From contig NZ_JBFQGA010000007.1 of the NCBI RefSeq assembly GCF_040932435.1, forward strand, positions 186,001-250,000: a DNA stretch of 64,000 nt, given 5' to 3'. Source of the DNA: Kluyvera sp040932435. Its GTDB lineage: Bacteria; Pseudomonadota; Gammaproteobacteria; Enterobacterales; Enterobacteriaceae. Under the pieces are notes generated by a model, which saw only the letters and a list, made by a program, of their open reading frames with translations, was not told the DNA's origin and ran no database searches. Positions 53,128-62,423 of the stretch are shown here, piece by piece. Each line of letters starts with the position of its first letter. Within the stretch, counting starts at the first letter, position 1. The position numbers and the translations under genes are program-made.

Positions 53128-54297
53128 TTACGCCGACTGTGGCTTTAAATGCATACGTAACAGACTGTACCCCACTACCGCTGACAGCACCGAACCGACC
53201 AGAATGCCCAGCTTCGCCCAGTTGATCAGCGATGGGTCCACGCTGCCAAAGGCCAGGCTGGCGATAAAGATAGACATGGTGAAACCGATGCCGCACAGCA
53301 AACCCACCGCCATAATCTGCGAGAAATCTGCACCTTCCGGTAATTTTGCCAACTTAAGCTTCAGCGCCAACCAGCAGAACAGGCCGATGCCCAACGGTTT
53401 GCCAATAAACAGACCGGCAATAATACCCAGCGGTAACATCGACGTCAGGCCGCTTAGGGTAACGCCCTGTAGCGAGACGCCAGCATTGGCGAAAGCAAAC
53501 AGCGGCAGGATCATAAAGGCCACCCACGGATGCAGCACGTGCTCCAACTGCTTCGCCGGGGACTTGCCGTTTTGCTCACGTAGCGGAATGAAGAAGCCGA
53601 CAATCACACCCGCAAGCGTTGCGTGTACACCCGACTTCAGCACCGCCGTCCACAGAATAACCCCTACCAGGATGTAGATTCCGGTACGTCGTACTCCGCT
53701 TACATTCAGCACAGCAAGCGCCACAATAGCCGCCGCAGCTACAGCCAGCGACAGTATTGACAGATCGCTGGTATAGAACAGGGCAATAATCACAATTGCG
53801 CCCAGGTCGTCGATGATAGCCAATGCCATCAAGAAGATTTTAAGCGATGCCGGAACCCGGCTGCCAAGCAGCGCTAGAACGCCTAGGGCAAAGGCAATAT
53901 CGGTTGCCGCCGGGATGGCCCAGCCGCTGCTGGCGATAGGGTCTTGGGCGTTGAATGCAAGGTAAACCAAGGCCGGTACAACCATGCCGCCGACTGCAGC
54001 AATCACCGGGAAGATCGTCTGACGACGCGTCGCCAGTGAGCCCAGCATCATCTCGCGCTTAACTTCCAGACCAATTAGCAGGAAAAAGACCGCCATCAGC
54101 GCGTCGTTAATCCACAGCAGCATGTTTTTATTGATCTCTAAGGCACCCACGCGCAGCTGTACCGGCGTTTCGAGGAACGCATGATACAGGCCGTTGGTTG
54201 CGCCAAGGTTAGCCATCAGCATGGCCAGAACGGCCGCAATAATCAGGATGATGCCACCCGAGGCATCGTTGCTAAAAAAACGCTGGAGATGCTTCAC
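53128..54297 (-). CDS. nhaA: Na+/H+ antiporter NhaA
   Basis: NhaA exports Na+ or Li+ in exchange for two protons and is the main antiporter at high pH and salt. The 389-residue protein has 12 membrane segments. Conserved residues are the Asp of AIPAATDIAFALG (about 133) and the Asp pair of ALAIIDDLGAIVII (about 163-164), which bind the cation; the C-terminal FIGKPLGIGLFCWL segment carries the conserved Lys near 300. GTG is used as start (VKHLQRFF), as in E. coli, with an AGAGAGAG ribosome-binding site 6 bp upstream. A read-through to an ATG seven codons earlier is not needed. Confidence 0.97.
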   Translation of the reverse strand: MKHLQRFFSNDASGGIILIIAAVLAMLMANLGATNGLYHAFLETPVQLRVGALEINKNMLLWINDALMAVFFLLIGLEVKREMMLGSLATRRQTIFPVIAAVGGMVVPALVYLAFNAQDPIASSGWAIPAATDIAFALGVLALLGSRVPASLKIFLMALAIIDDLGAIVIIALFYTSDLSILSLAVAAAAIVALAVLNVSGVRRTGIYILVGVILWTAVLKSGVHATLAGVIVGFFIPLREQNGKSPAKQLEHVLHPWVAFMILPLFAFANAGVSLQGVTLSGLTSMLPLGIIAGLFIGKPLGIGLFCWLALKLKLAKLPEGADFSQIMAVGLLCGIGFTMSIFIASLAFGSVDPSLINWAKLGILVGSVLSAVVGYSLLRMHLKPQSA

Positions 54298-54406
54298 TTT
54301 TACTCTCTCTATAACCACTTATTCATCGATAAAACCATATTATCGCGTTAGACATATCGGTAAAATCAGATTATAGCTGGATAATAGCTCAGTTTAGCCG
54401 AGCAAT

Positions 54407-54438
54407 AAAAAACCCGAAGCATATTGCTCCGGGTTTTT
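54407..54438. terminator. Terminator between dnaJ and nhaA
   Basis: AAAAACCCGAAGCA (about 54408-54421) pairs with TGCTCCGGGTTTTT (54425-54438) with one mismatch. A-rich and T-rich arms make it usable in both directions; for the minus strand it ends dnaJ. Confidence 0.8.
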
Positions 54439-54470
54439 ATCAGCTCGTCCACCGCCCATGGGGCGAAAAG

Positions 54471-55607
54471 TTAACGGGTCAAATCGTCAAAGAACTTTTT
54501 CACACCGTCAAAGAAGCTTTTGGAACGCGGGCTGTTGTTCTCCCCGGTTGGGCCGCCGAAGCTTTCCTGCAGGTCTTTGAGTAGCTGTTTCTGCTTCTCA
54601 TTGAGACTAACAGGCGTTTCAACCACTACGCGACAGAGTAAGTCACCCTGCGCACCGCCGCGGACGGATTTCACGCCCTTGCCACGCATGCGGAACAGTT
54701 TGCCGGTTTGCGTTTCGCCCGGAACCTTCAGCTTCACGCGGCCATCGAGAGTCGGAACTTCAATCTCGCCGCCCAATGCCGCCATAGAAAAGTTGATCGG
54801 CACTTCACAGTATAGGTTGTTGCCTTCACGCTCGAAAATAGCGTGCTGCTTCACCTGCACCTGAACATACAGGTCGCCCGCCGGCGCGCCGTGCTCGCCT
54901 GCTTCGCCTTCACCAGTCAGACGAATACGATCGCCGGTATCCACGCCTGCCGGAATTTTCACAGACAGGGTTTTGGTTTTCTCTACGCGACCATGACCGT
55001 GGCATTTGTTGCACGGATCTTTAATCAGCGTACCGCGGCCTTGGCAGTGTGGACAGGTCTGCTGAACAGCAAAGAAACCCTGACGCATCTGCACCTGACC
55101 TGCGCCGTGGCAGGTTGGGCAGGTCTGCGGCTGTGAGCCAGCCTTCGCACCGCTACCGTGGCAAACATCACACTCTTCAAGCGTTGGAATGCGGATCTCT
55201 TTGGTCACACCACGAACCGCTTCTTCCAGCGTCAGATCCATGTTGTAGCGCAGGTCCGCACCACGGGATGCACGCTGACGACCACGACCACCACCGAAGA
55301 TGTCGCCGAATACGTCACCAAAGATATCGCCAAAGTCCGCGCCGCCGCCGTAACCACCTCCGCCACCGCCCATGCCGCCTTGTTCAAAGGCTGCATGACC
55401 GTACTGATCGTAGGCAGCACGTTTCTGCGCGTCGGTCAGGATCTCATACGCTTCTTTGATCTCTTTAAACTTGGCTTCGGCCTCTTTATCCCCCTGGTTA
55501 CGATCCGGGTGGAATTTCATGGCCAGGCGTTTGTACGCCTTTTTGATTTCACGCTCTTCCGCTGTTTTGGAAACGCCCAAAATCTCGTAGTAATCTTGCT
55601 TTGCCAT
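54471..55607 (-). CDS. dnaJ: Chaperone DnaJ (Hsp40)
   Basis: DnaJ delivers substrates to DnaK and stimulates its ATPase. The 378-residue product (E. coli: 376) has the J domain (about residues 1-70) with the HPD motif in KFHPDRNQGD, a glycine/phenylalanine-rich stretch (about 75-110; GGMGGGGGGYGGGADFG), four CxxCxGxG zinc repeats (about 145-205; CDVCHGSG, CPTCHGAG, CPHCQGRG, CNKCHGHG) and the C-terminal substrate domain. It is 87 bp downstream of dnaK in the heat-shock operon. Confidence 0.98.
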   Translation of the reverse strand: MAKQDYYEILGVSKTAEEREIKKAYKRLAMKFHPDRNQGDKEAEAKFKEIKEAYEILTDAQKRAAYDQYGHAAFEQGGMGGGGGGYGGGADFGDIFGDVFGDIFGGGRGRQRASRGADLRYNMDLTLEEAVRGVTKEIRIPTLEECDVCHGSGAKAGSQPQTCPTCHGAGQVQMRQGFFAVQQTCPHCQGRGTLIKDPCNKCHGHGRVEKTKTLSVKIPAGVDTGDRIRLTGEGEAGEHGAPAGDLYVQVQVKQHAIFEREGNNLYCEVPINFSMAALGGEIEVPTLDGRVKLKVPGETQTGKLFRMRGKGVKSVRGGAQGDLLCRVVVETPVSLNEKQKQLLKDLQESFGGPTGENNSPRSKSFFDGVKKFFDDLTR

Positions 55608-55635
55608 TGTTTTTTTTCAGCCCCTTAACATGCGA

Positions 55636-55668
55636 GCACGGGCGAAGAGGAAACCTCTGCGCCCGTGC
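55636..55668 (-). promoter_or_regulatory. Long hairpin in the dnaK-dnaJ gap
   Basis: GCACGGGCG-A-AGAGG (55636-55650) pairs with CCTCT-G-CGCCCGTGC (55654-55668), 14 pairs with a single mismatch and a 3-nt loop. No T-run follows on the minus strand, so it is probably an mRNA processing or stability hairpin that sets the dnaK:dnaJ ratio, not a full terminator. Confidence 0.65.
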
Positions 55669-55694
55669 CGATTAACTACCCTGCATCAGGGCGA

Positions 55695-57617
55695 TTATTT
55701 TTTGTCTTTCACTTCTTCGAACTCAGCGTCAACAACATCGTCGTCTTTCGCATTGTTCGCGGAAGCGTCAGCGCCTTCCGCACCAGCTTGCTGCTGAGCG
55801 TGCTGCTGCTGTGCGATTTCCATCAGTTTCTGGGAAACCTGCGCCAGCGCCTGCATTTTCGCTTCGATGTCTGCTTTGTCTTCGCCTTTCAGAGAAGTTT
55901 CCAGCGCAGTCAGCGCAGACTCGATAGCAGTTTTGTCATCAGCTGGCAGCTGTTCGCCCGCTTCTTCAACCTGCTTACGGGTGCTGTGCAGCAGATGGTC
56001 GCCCTGGTTACGGGTCTGAACCAGCTCTTCAAACTTACGGTCAGATTCTGCGTTCGCTTCTGCTTCACGAACCATTTTCTGAATTTCGTCTTCGTTCAGA
56101 CCAGAAGAAGCCTTGATGGTGATCTTCTGTTCTTTACCGCTGTTTTTGTCTTTCGCAGACACGTGCAGGATACCATCAGCATCGATATCGAAGGTCACTT
56201 CGATCTGCGGCATGCCGCGTGGTGCTGGGCTGATACCGTCCAGGTTGAACTGGCCGAGATCTTTGTTATCAGAAGCACGTTTACGCTCACCCTGCAGCAC
56301 ATGGATGGTTACCGCAGACTGATTGTCTTCAGCGGTAGAGAACACCTGGCTGTGCTTGGTCGGGATAGTGGTGTTTTTGTTGATGAGCGCAGTCATCACG
56401 CCGCCCATGGTTTCGATACCCAGAGACAGCGGGGTAACGTCCAGCAGCAGTACGTCTTTAACTTCACCAGTCAATACACCACCCTGGACCGCAGCACCGA
56501 TAGCAACGGCTTCGTCCGGGTTAACGTCTTTACGCGGCTCTTTACCAAAGAATTCAGCCACTTTCTTCTGAACCATTGGCATACGGGTCTGACCACCAAC
56601 CAGGATAACGTCCTGGATGTCAGACACGGACAGGCCAGCGTCCTGCAGTGCAACTTTCAGCGGCTCGATTGAACGGTTAACCAGGTCTTCTACCAGGCTT
56701 TCCAGTTTCGCACGGGTCACTTTGATGTTCATGTGTTTAGGACCGGTCGCGTCTGCGGTGATGTACGGCAGGTTCACGTCGGTCTGTTGAGCAGAAGACA
56801 GCTCGATTTTCGCTTTTTCAGCAGCTTCTTTCAGACGCTGCATCGCCAGCGGATCGTTACGCAGGTCAATGCCCTGATCTTTCTTAAACTCGTCAACGAG
56901 GTAGTTGATCATGCGGCTATCGAAGTCTTCACCACCCAAGTGGGTATCACCGTTGGTTGCCAGAACTTCGAAGGTTTTTTCGCCGTCAACTTCGTCGATT
57001 TCGATAACAGAGATATCGAAAGTACCACCACCCAGGTCGTAAACCGCGATAGTACGGTTGCCGACTTCTTTATCCAGACCGTAAGCCAGCGCAGCTGCGG
57101 TTGGTTCGTTGATGATACGTTTTACTTCCAGACCTGCGATACGGCCGGCGTCTTTGGTTGCCTGACGCTGAGCATCGTTGAAGTATGCAGGTACGGTGAT
57201 AACCGCTTCAGTTACCGGTTCGCCCAGGTAATCTTCAGCCGTTTTCTTCATTTTTTTCAGCACTTCAGCAGAGATCTGCGGCGGTGCCATTTTCTGACCT
57301 TTTACGTCAATCCATGCATCACCGTTGTCAGCACCGATGATCTTGTACGGCATGATGGCTTCATCACGCTGCACTTCTTCGTCCTGGAAGCGGCGGCCAA
57401 TCAGGCGTTTAATCGCAAACAGGGTGTTTTGCGGGTTTGTCACTGCCTGACGTTTAGCCGGCTGACCAACCAGAGTTTCACCATCCTGGGTATATGCAAT
57501 GATAGAAGGCGTGGTGCGATCGCCTTCGGCGTTCTCCAGCACACGTGCAGTAGTGCCATCCATAATCGCTACACAAGAGTTGGTAGTACCCAGGTCGATA
57601 CCAATAATTTTACCCAT
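55695..57617 (-). CDS. dnaK: Chaperone DnaK (Hsp70)
   Basis: DnaK is the main cytoplasmic Hsp70 and binds exposed hydrophobic peptides under ATP control by DnaJ and GrpE. The 640-residue product (E. coli: 638) begins GKIIGIDLGTTNSCVAIMDG and shows the ATPase phosphate-binding segments (YDLGGGTFDISVIE, about residues 193-206), the linker DVLLLDVTPLSLG (about 388-400), and the substrate-binding domain. The C-terminus ends in the EEVKDKK tail used by co-chaperones. Transcription is from a sigma-32 promoter upstream. Confidence 0.99.
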   Translation of the reverse strand: MGKIIGIDLGTTNSCVAIMDGTTARVLENAEGDRTTPSIIAYTQDGETLVGQPAKRQAVTNPQNTLFAIKRLIGRRFQDEEVQRDEAIMPYKIIGADNGDAWIDVKGQKMAPPQISAEVLKKMKKTAEDYLGEPVTEAVITVPAYFNDAQRQATKDAGRIAGLEVKRIINEPTAAALAYGLDKEVGNRTIAVYDLGGGTFDISVIEIDEVDGEKTFEVLATNGDTHLGGEDFDSRMINYLVDEFKKDQGIDLRNDPLAMQRLKEAAEKAKIELSSAQQTDVNLPYITADATGPKHMNIKVTRAKLESLVEDLVNRSIEPLKVALQDAGLSVSDIQDVILVGGQTRMPMVQKKVAEFFGKEPRKDVNPDEAVAIGAAVQGGVLTGEVKDVLLLDVTPLSLGIETMGGVMTALINKNTTIPTKHSQVFSTAEDNQSAVTIHVLQGERKRASDNKDLGQFNLDGISPAPRGMPQIEVTFDIDADGILHVSAKDKNSGKEQKITIKASSGLNEDEIQKMVREAEANAESDRKFEELVQTRNQGDHLLHSTRKQVEEAGEQLPADDKTAIESALTALETSLKGEDKADIEAKMQALAQVSQKLMEIAQQQHAQQQAGAEGADASANNAKDDDVVDAEFEEVKDKK

Positions 57618-57970
57618 CTAAACGTCTCCACTTAAAATTCAGTCAACATGTGGTTGTGAGTCTGTAATAAGGGCGAAACCTCTGGTTTCAACTGCCCTGA
57701 ATCGTTTTTTTTCAGACTCATTCACTGCGGTTGACTACAAGATGGGGGCTCAACGTCATCCATCAAGGGGGGATCACAAAAATTTTTTCATTCCGTGCGT
57801 TTTTTTCGCATGATGAAGATCCCTGTTTGCAGCAGCGTTAAGCGCAAAACAGGTAAAATTGTCCGTTTTCCCCTCATGAGATCATAGACAGTCCGTTTAC
57901 TCCTGATTATCATTCCGCGCCCCCAGTTATGGGGCATTTACTTCACCATTCAATGATGATTTGAGGAATT
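57618..57970. promoter_or_regulatory. dnaK-satP divergent control region with a sigma-32 promoter
   Basis: On the minus strand, CCCCCTTGAT (-35, 57761-57771 region) and CCCCATCT (-10, 57740-57747) make a good sigma-32 promoter for dnaK, 124 bp before the start. Downstream in the leader, GGGCAGTTGAAACC and GGTTTCGCCC (about 57670-57696) form a hairpin known from the E. coli leader. The satP side (57800-57970) holds an AT-rich stretch and a TGAGGA ribosome-binding site 4 bp before the ATG; no clear hexamers for satP could be fixed. Confidence 0.7.
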
Positions 57971-58537
57971 ATGGGCAACACTAAGTTGGCTAACCCGGCA
58001 CCGCTGGGCCTGATGGGCTTCGGCATGACCACCATTCTGCTTAACCTGCATAACGCGGGTTTCTTCGCACTTGACGGCATTATTCTCGCAATGGGTATTT
58101 TTTACGGCGGTATCGCGCAGATTTTCGCGGGCCTGCTGGAATACAAAAAAGGGAATACTTTCGGTCTGACTGCATTTACTTCTTACGGCTCCTTCTGGCT
58201 GACTCTGGTCGCCATTCTGCTGATGCCAAAAATGGGTCTGACAGAAGCACCTAACGCACAGTTCCTCGGCGCTTACCTCGGCCTGTGGGGCGTATTCACG
58301 CTGTTCATGTTCTTCGGCACGCTGAAAGCGGCACGCATGCTGCAGTTCGTCTTCCTGAGCCTGACCGTACTGTTTGCCCTGCTGGCAATTGGTAACATTA
58401 ACGGTAACGAAGCCATCATCCACGTTGCTGGCTGGATTGGTCTCGTCTGTGGTGCCAGCGCTATTTACCTAGCAATGGGTGAAGTGCTGAACGAGCAGTT
58501 CGGTCGTACCGTCCTGCCGATTGGTGAAAAGCACTAA
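57971..58537 (+). CDS. satP: Succinate-acetate/proton symporter SatP (AceTr family)
   Basis: SatP (formerly YaaH) is an inner-membrane acetate and succinate symporter. The 188-residue protein has six hydrophobic segments and the family signature NPAPLGLMGFG at about residues 8-18. The C-terminal VLPIGEKH is as in E. coli. It is monocistronic, with its own terminator 17 bp after the stop codon. Confidence 0.96.
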   Translation: MGNTKLANPAPLGLMGFGMTTILLNLHNAGFFALDGIILAMGIFYGGIAQIFAGLLEYKKGNTFGLTAFTSYGSFWLTLVAILLMPKMGLTEAPNAQFLGAYLGLWGVFTLFMFFGTLKAARMLQFVFLSLTVLFALLAIGNINGNEAIIHVAGWIGLVCGASAIYLAMGEVLNEQFGRTVLPIGEKH

Positions 58538-58554
58538 TCCCCCGCTCTTCTAAG

Positions 58555-58584
58555 AAAGCGCCGGCACGTCCGGCGCTTTTTTTT
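58555..58584 (+). terminator. satP terminator
   Basis: AAAGCGCCGG (58555-58564) pairs perfectly with CCGGCGCTTT (58570-58579) across a 5-nt loop, followed by T4. Confidence 0.92.
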
Positions 58585-58649
58585 ACCCGTCAGCTACCTA
58601 TTCTGGAGTTATTGCCTCGTCGCTGACACCCGCCGGCTACGCAATATCC

Positions 58650-59948
58650 TTAAGACTGTTGCAATTCGCCGCTCACCGCTGCCGAGGTCTCTTTGCGCAG
58701 CCAAATCCCTAACCCCAGTCCCAGCAGTGACAGCGCCAGCACATACCAAGCAGGTGCCATTGGCGACACGCCCATCAGCATCGTCACCGCAATCGGCGTT
58801 AGGCCACCGAAAATGGCGTAAGAGACATTGTAGGAGAAGGAAATACCGGTAAAGCGAACCTCCGCCGGGAAGGCGCGAACCATCACGTACGGCACCGCTC
58901 CCACCACACCAACGCACAGGCCCACCAGTCCATACAGCAAGAACAGCTGTTCAGGATGCGTCCCCGCCAGATGGTAGAAGAGCCAGCTTGAACAGGCGAG
59001 CAAAATGCTGCCAACGATAAAGGTTTTGCTGGCCCCAACTCTATCAACAATCAAGCCTGCCAACAGGCAGCCAACGCACAGCATCACCGTTGCCACGCTG
59101 TTCGCCTGCAACGTTAACGCGGGGGCAAAACCGTACTGCTTTTGCAACCAGACAGGTGACATCAGAATGACAACCACAATGCCCGCCGACAGCAGCCAGG
59201 TCAGCAACATTGAGACCACCACCGCTGGCTTATGTTTGAGCACCACCGATTTAATCGGCAGCTCTTGCGCCAACGCTTTACGCGCACGCATCTCAAGGAA
59301 AATAGGCGTTTCCTGCAACCAGCGACGAAGATACATTGCCACTAGGCCAAAGATACCGCCCAGTAGGAAAGGAATACGCCAGCCACCGTCATGGATAGTT
59401 TGGGGGGTCAGTTGAGTGTTAATCAGCGTTGCCACTACGGAGCCCAGCAGGATCCCGACCGTCAACCCTGCCGTCAAGGTCCCGCAGGCAATACCAATAC
59501 GACGAGCCGGAACGTGTTCAGCCACAAATACCCACGCTCCTGGTACTTCGCCGCCAATCGCCGCGCCCTGCAAAATACGCATCAGCAACAGTAACAACGG
59601 CGCCGCAAGCCCGGCGGTTGCATAGGTCGGCAGCAAACCAATGGCCAACGTTGGCACAGCCATCAGAAGAATGCTGAGCGTGAACATTCTCTTACGCCCA
59701 ACTAAATCGCCGAAGTGCGCCATGATAATGCCGCCCAAAGGACGCGCGAGATAACCAGCAGCAAAGATGCCAAACGTCTGAACCTGGCGCAGCCATTCAG
59801 GAATATCCGCCGGGAAGAATAGCTCCCCAACCACGGCGGCAAAGAAAACGAAAATGATGAAGTCGTAAAACTCCAACGCGCCGCCTAACGCCGCTAATGT
59901 CAGAGTTTTATAATCCTGTCGATTCAGAGGGCGGGTGTAATTTGACAT
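58650..59948 (-). CDS. MHS-family MFS transporter (ProP/KgtP-like)
   Basis: The 432-residue protein is a major-facilitator transporter of the metabolite:H+ symporter (MHS) family. Visible signatures are ALGGALEFYDFIIFVFFAA (first helix, about residues 19-37), FGDLVGRKRMF (the loop 2-3 motif, about 79-89) and LQGAAIGGEVPGAWVFVAEHV (about 125-145). Relatives carry proline/betaine, alpha-ketoglutarate, citrate or shikimate; the substrate here cannot be inferred. The start MSNYTRPLNRQDYK is chosen from family fit, although no strong ribosome-binding site is seen and 19 codons more are open. It stands alone between satP and mog, where E. coli K-12 has no gene. Confidence 0.87.
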   Translation of the reverse strand: MSNYTRPLNRQDYKTLTLAALGGALEFYDFIIFVFFAAVVGELFFPADIPEWLRQVQTFGIFAAGYLARPLGGIIMAHFGDLVGRKRMFTLSILLMAVPTLAIGLLPTYATAGLAAPLLLLLMRILQGAAIGGEVPGAWVFVAEHVPARRIGIACGTLTAGLTVGILLGSVVATLINTQLTPQTIHDGGWRIPFLLGGIFGLVAMYLRRWLQETPIFLEMRARKALAQELPIKSVVLKHKPAVVVSMLLTWLLSAGIVVVILMSPVWLQKQYGFAPALTLQANSVATVMLCVGCLLAGLIVDRVGASKTFIVGSILLACSSWLFYHLAGTHPEQLFLLYGLVGLCVGVVGAVPYVMVRAFPAEVRFTGISFSYNVSYAIFGGLTPIAVTMLMGVSPMAPAWYVLALSLLGLGLGIWLRKETSAAVSGELQQS

Positions 59949-60073
59949 AACGGACCATTCGCAAAGTTGGACTGTTGATAAAAGTTTACGATTCATGTAA
60001 AGCAAAAATTACTATACCGTAAACCCTACCCCACTCCAGTGGAATGATAGGTTATGTCAGGAATGCATCACAT

Positions 60074-60661
60074 TCAGGATAATGTCTCGCGACGCGCGCT
60101 CTTAGGGCGAAAAGCTGCTACTACATCAGGATCGGTTTCAATATAAGGCCCCTCAAGGAGTTGTACACAATACGGTACACTTGCGAAGATGCCACTCACG
60201 AGGACTTTGCCATCAGCATCTTTTACACCTTCCAGAGTCTCCTGAATCGCTTTCGGCTGCCCCGGCAGATTCAGAATTAATGCCTGTTTGCGGATAACGC
60301 CAACCTGGCGGGAAAGGATCGCCGTGGGGACAAAATGCAGGCTAACTTGACGCATTTGTTCGCCAAACCCCGGCATCACGCGGTCGGCAATTGCCAGCGT
60401 CGCATCTGGCGTCACATCCCGCCGTGCAGGGCCAGTGCCGCCGGTGGTCAGCACCAAATGACAGCTCATCTCATCCACCAGCTCGCACAGCGTCTGTTCA
60501 ATAATGGTTTGTTCATCGGGGATCAGGCGAGTTTCCACTTTAAATGGGGTGGTCAGAGCCGACGCCAGCCACTCTTCGAGGGCGGGAATGCCTTTGTCCT
60601 GATAAACGCCGCTGGAAGCGCGGTCAGAAATAGAAACGAGGCCAATGCGTAAAGTATTCAT
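60074..60661 (-). CDS. mog: Molybdopterin adenylyltransferase
   Basis: Mog adenylates molybdopterin before molybdate is inserted, in the molybdenum cofactor pathway. The 195-residue length equals E. coli Mog. The conserved GTGPARRDVTPDATLAI segment (about residues 76-92) and LNLPGQPKAIQETLEGV near residue 150 carry the molybdopterin-binding and catalytic residues. It is a single gene, and in E. coli it lies next to satP and talB. Confidence 0.97.
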   Translation of the reverse strand: MNTLRIGLVSISDRASSGVYQDKGIPALEEWLASALTTPFKVETRLIPDEQTIIEQTLCELVDEMSCHLVLTTGGTGPARRDVTPDATLAIADRVMPGFGEQMRQVSLHFVPTAILSRQVGVIRKQALILNLPGQPKAIQETLEGVKDADGKVLVSGIFASVPYCVQLLEGPYIETDPDVVAAFRPKSARRETLS

Positions 60662-60855
60662 GATTATTCCATTAAAAAGGTGCTATTAGGCAGAATAATA
60701 CACGCGAATGCCCGGCAATACTAAATCCCCAAACGGGTTATCTTGCGGTGTTTCCCGAGGCGCACCGCAAAATGGGCAGGCCAATAAAGGAATGTCTGTC
60801 GTTACCTTCCATCTGGTGCCAGACTCCGCACAGCATCGTCCAGGGAGGGCCAACT

Positions 60856-61411
60856 ATGCGGAAAAACAATGCCCAGACACCTCATGACTTAGTCTTTAAA
60901 ACGTTTCTCTCAAGGATGGAAACGGCACGAGATTTTATTGCCATTCATCTTCCGCCAGCATTGCTGCGCCTGTGCGACCTGCAAACGCTACAGCTGGAGT
61001 CCGGGAGCTTTATCGAAGAAGATTTGCGACCTTACTTCAGCGACATGCTGTACTCGCTGAAGACCTCCTGCGGTGATGGCTATATTCATGTGCTGAAGCG
61101 GATAACAGATAATTGCGCTGGTAAACTACATGCTTCAGGCGGGAGAGGCACAGGATGCCCGTACATTGCTGTATGAAATGGCGCAGCGCGCGCCGCAATA
61201 TGGAGATGAACTGATGACATTAGCAGAGCAGTTGAAGCAGGAAGGACGCATCGAAGGGATACAGCAGGGAATGCAACAGGGCATGCAGACCGGTGAACGA
61301 GAAGCCTCACGTAAAATCGCGTTGGCGATGCTTAAAAAAGGTATCCCCGCCGCCGATATAATCGAAATGACCGGTATCAACGCAGAAGAACTTCCCTCAC
61401 TCCAGCATTAA
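60856..61411 (+). pseudogene. Rpn-family (YhgA-like) nuclease gene with internal deletion
   Basis: The left part, starting MRKNNAQTPHDLVFKTFLSR after a GGGAGGG site, is the N-terminus of a recombination-promoting nuclease (Rpn/YhgA, PD-(D/E)XK type), up to about YIHVL. The right part reads in another frame, from about 61101 (IIALVNYMLQAGEAQDAR...) and ends with the Rpn C-terminal coiled-coil-like segment (EQLKQEGRIEGIQQGMQ, then MLKKGIPAADIIEMTGI). The middle, about 150 residues with the rest of the nuclease core, is missing. The gene is thus broken by a deletion with a frame change. A full-length Rpn is about 290-310 residues. Confidence 0.75.
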
Positions 61412-61450
61412 AAAAAACAGCCCGCTCTCGATGAAGAGAAGCGGGCTGTT
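61411..61450 (-). terminator. talB terminator
   Basis: AACAGCCCGC (61416-61425) pairs perfectly with GCGGGCTGTT (61441-61450); an A-run at 61411-61417 is a T-run on the minus strand. It also lies at the end of the decayed Rpn gene. Confidence 0.85.
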
Positions 61451-61469
61451 ATCATGCAGCGATGCTGTA

Positions 61470-62423
61470 TTACAGCAGGTCGCCGATCATTTTTTCCAGT
61501 TTTTCCTGGTCGATTGCAAACTTACGGATACCTTCCGCCAGTTTATCAACGGCCATAGGATCCTGGTTGTGCTGCCACAGGAACTCGGACTCAGTGATAC
61601 GGCCTGGACGTGCTTTCACTTCACCGGTGAAGGTCAGTTTACGCTCCAGTGGACCTTCGCTTTCAGCCAGCTCTTTCAGCAGTGGTGGCGCGATGGTCAG
61701 ACGGTCGCAGCCAGCCAGTTCCAAGATTTCACCGATGTTACGGAAGCTTGCGCCCATCACCACGGTCTCGTAACCGTGTTCTTTGTAGTACTGGTAGATT
61801 TCAGTCACAGAAACCACGCCCGGATCTTCTGCCGGAGCGTACTCTTTTTTGTCGGTATTGGCTTTGTACCAATCCAGAATACGGCCCACGAACGGGGAGA
61901 TCAGGTAAACGCCCGCTTCCGCACAGGCACGAGCCTGAGCAAAGGAGAACAGCAGCGTCAGGTTACAGTTGATGCCTTCTTTTTCCAGCTGCTCTGCTGC
62001 GCAGATACCCTGCCAGGTAGAAGCCAGTTTGATCAGAATACGATCGTTGCTGATGCCCGCATCGTTATACATCTTGATCAGGCGTTTCGCTTTGGCGATA
62101 GACGCTTTGGTGTCATAAGACATGCGCGCATCAACTTCCGTTGAAATGCGGCCCGGGACCAGTTTCAGAATTTCCAGACCGATATTTACGGCCAGTTTGT
62201 CCGCGGCATCTACAACCTGCTGAGCACGATCGCTGCTCTGGCTACGCGCCCACTCTACCGCATCATCAATCAGTTTACGGTATTCAGGGATCTGCGCGGC
62301 GCCCAGAATCAGAGAAGGGTTGGTTGTCGCATCCTGAGGCTGATACAGCTTCATTGCTGCGATGTCTCCGGTGTCAGCCACTACGGTTGTGTACTGACGC
62401 AGAGATGTCAATTTATCCGTCAT
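61470..62423 (-). CDS. talB: Transaldolase B
   Basis: TalB transfers dihydroxyacetone units between sugar phosphates in the non-oxidative pentose phosphate pathway. The 317-residue length equals E. coli TalB. The Schiff-base Lys132 is in ILIKLASTW; other active-site segments are DATTNPSLIL (about residues 31-40) and CNLTLLFSFAQA (about 153-164). The start MTDKLTSLRQ is the family start; a longer upstream reading is not needed. Confidence 0.98.
   Translation of the reverse strand: MTDKLTSLRQYTTVVADTGDIAAMKLYQPQDATTNPSLILGAAQIPEYRKLIDDAVEWARSQSSDRAQQVVDAADKLAVNIGLEILKLVPGRISTEVDARMSYDTKASIAKAKRLIKMYNDAGISNDRILIKLASTWQGICAAEQLEKEGINCNLTLLFSFAQARACAEAGVYLISPFVGRILDWYKANTDKKEYAPAEDPGVVSVTEIYQYYKEHGYETVVMGASFRNIGEILELAGCDRLTIAPPLLKELAESEGPLERKLTFTGEVKARPGRITESEFLWQHNQDPMAVDKLAEGIRKFAIDQEKLEKMIGDLL

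Noticed and set aside
55665..57635. Two long plus-strand frames over dnaK
   Set aside because: Long antisense frames over dnaK are common in bacteria because of its biased codon use, and these have no start signals or homology that I can see.
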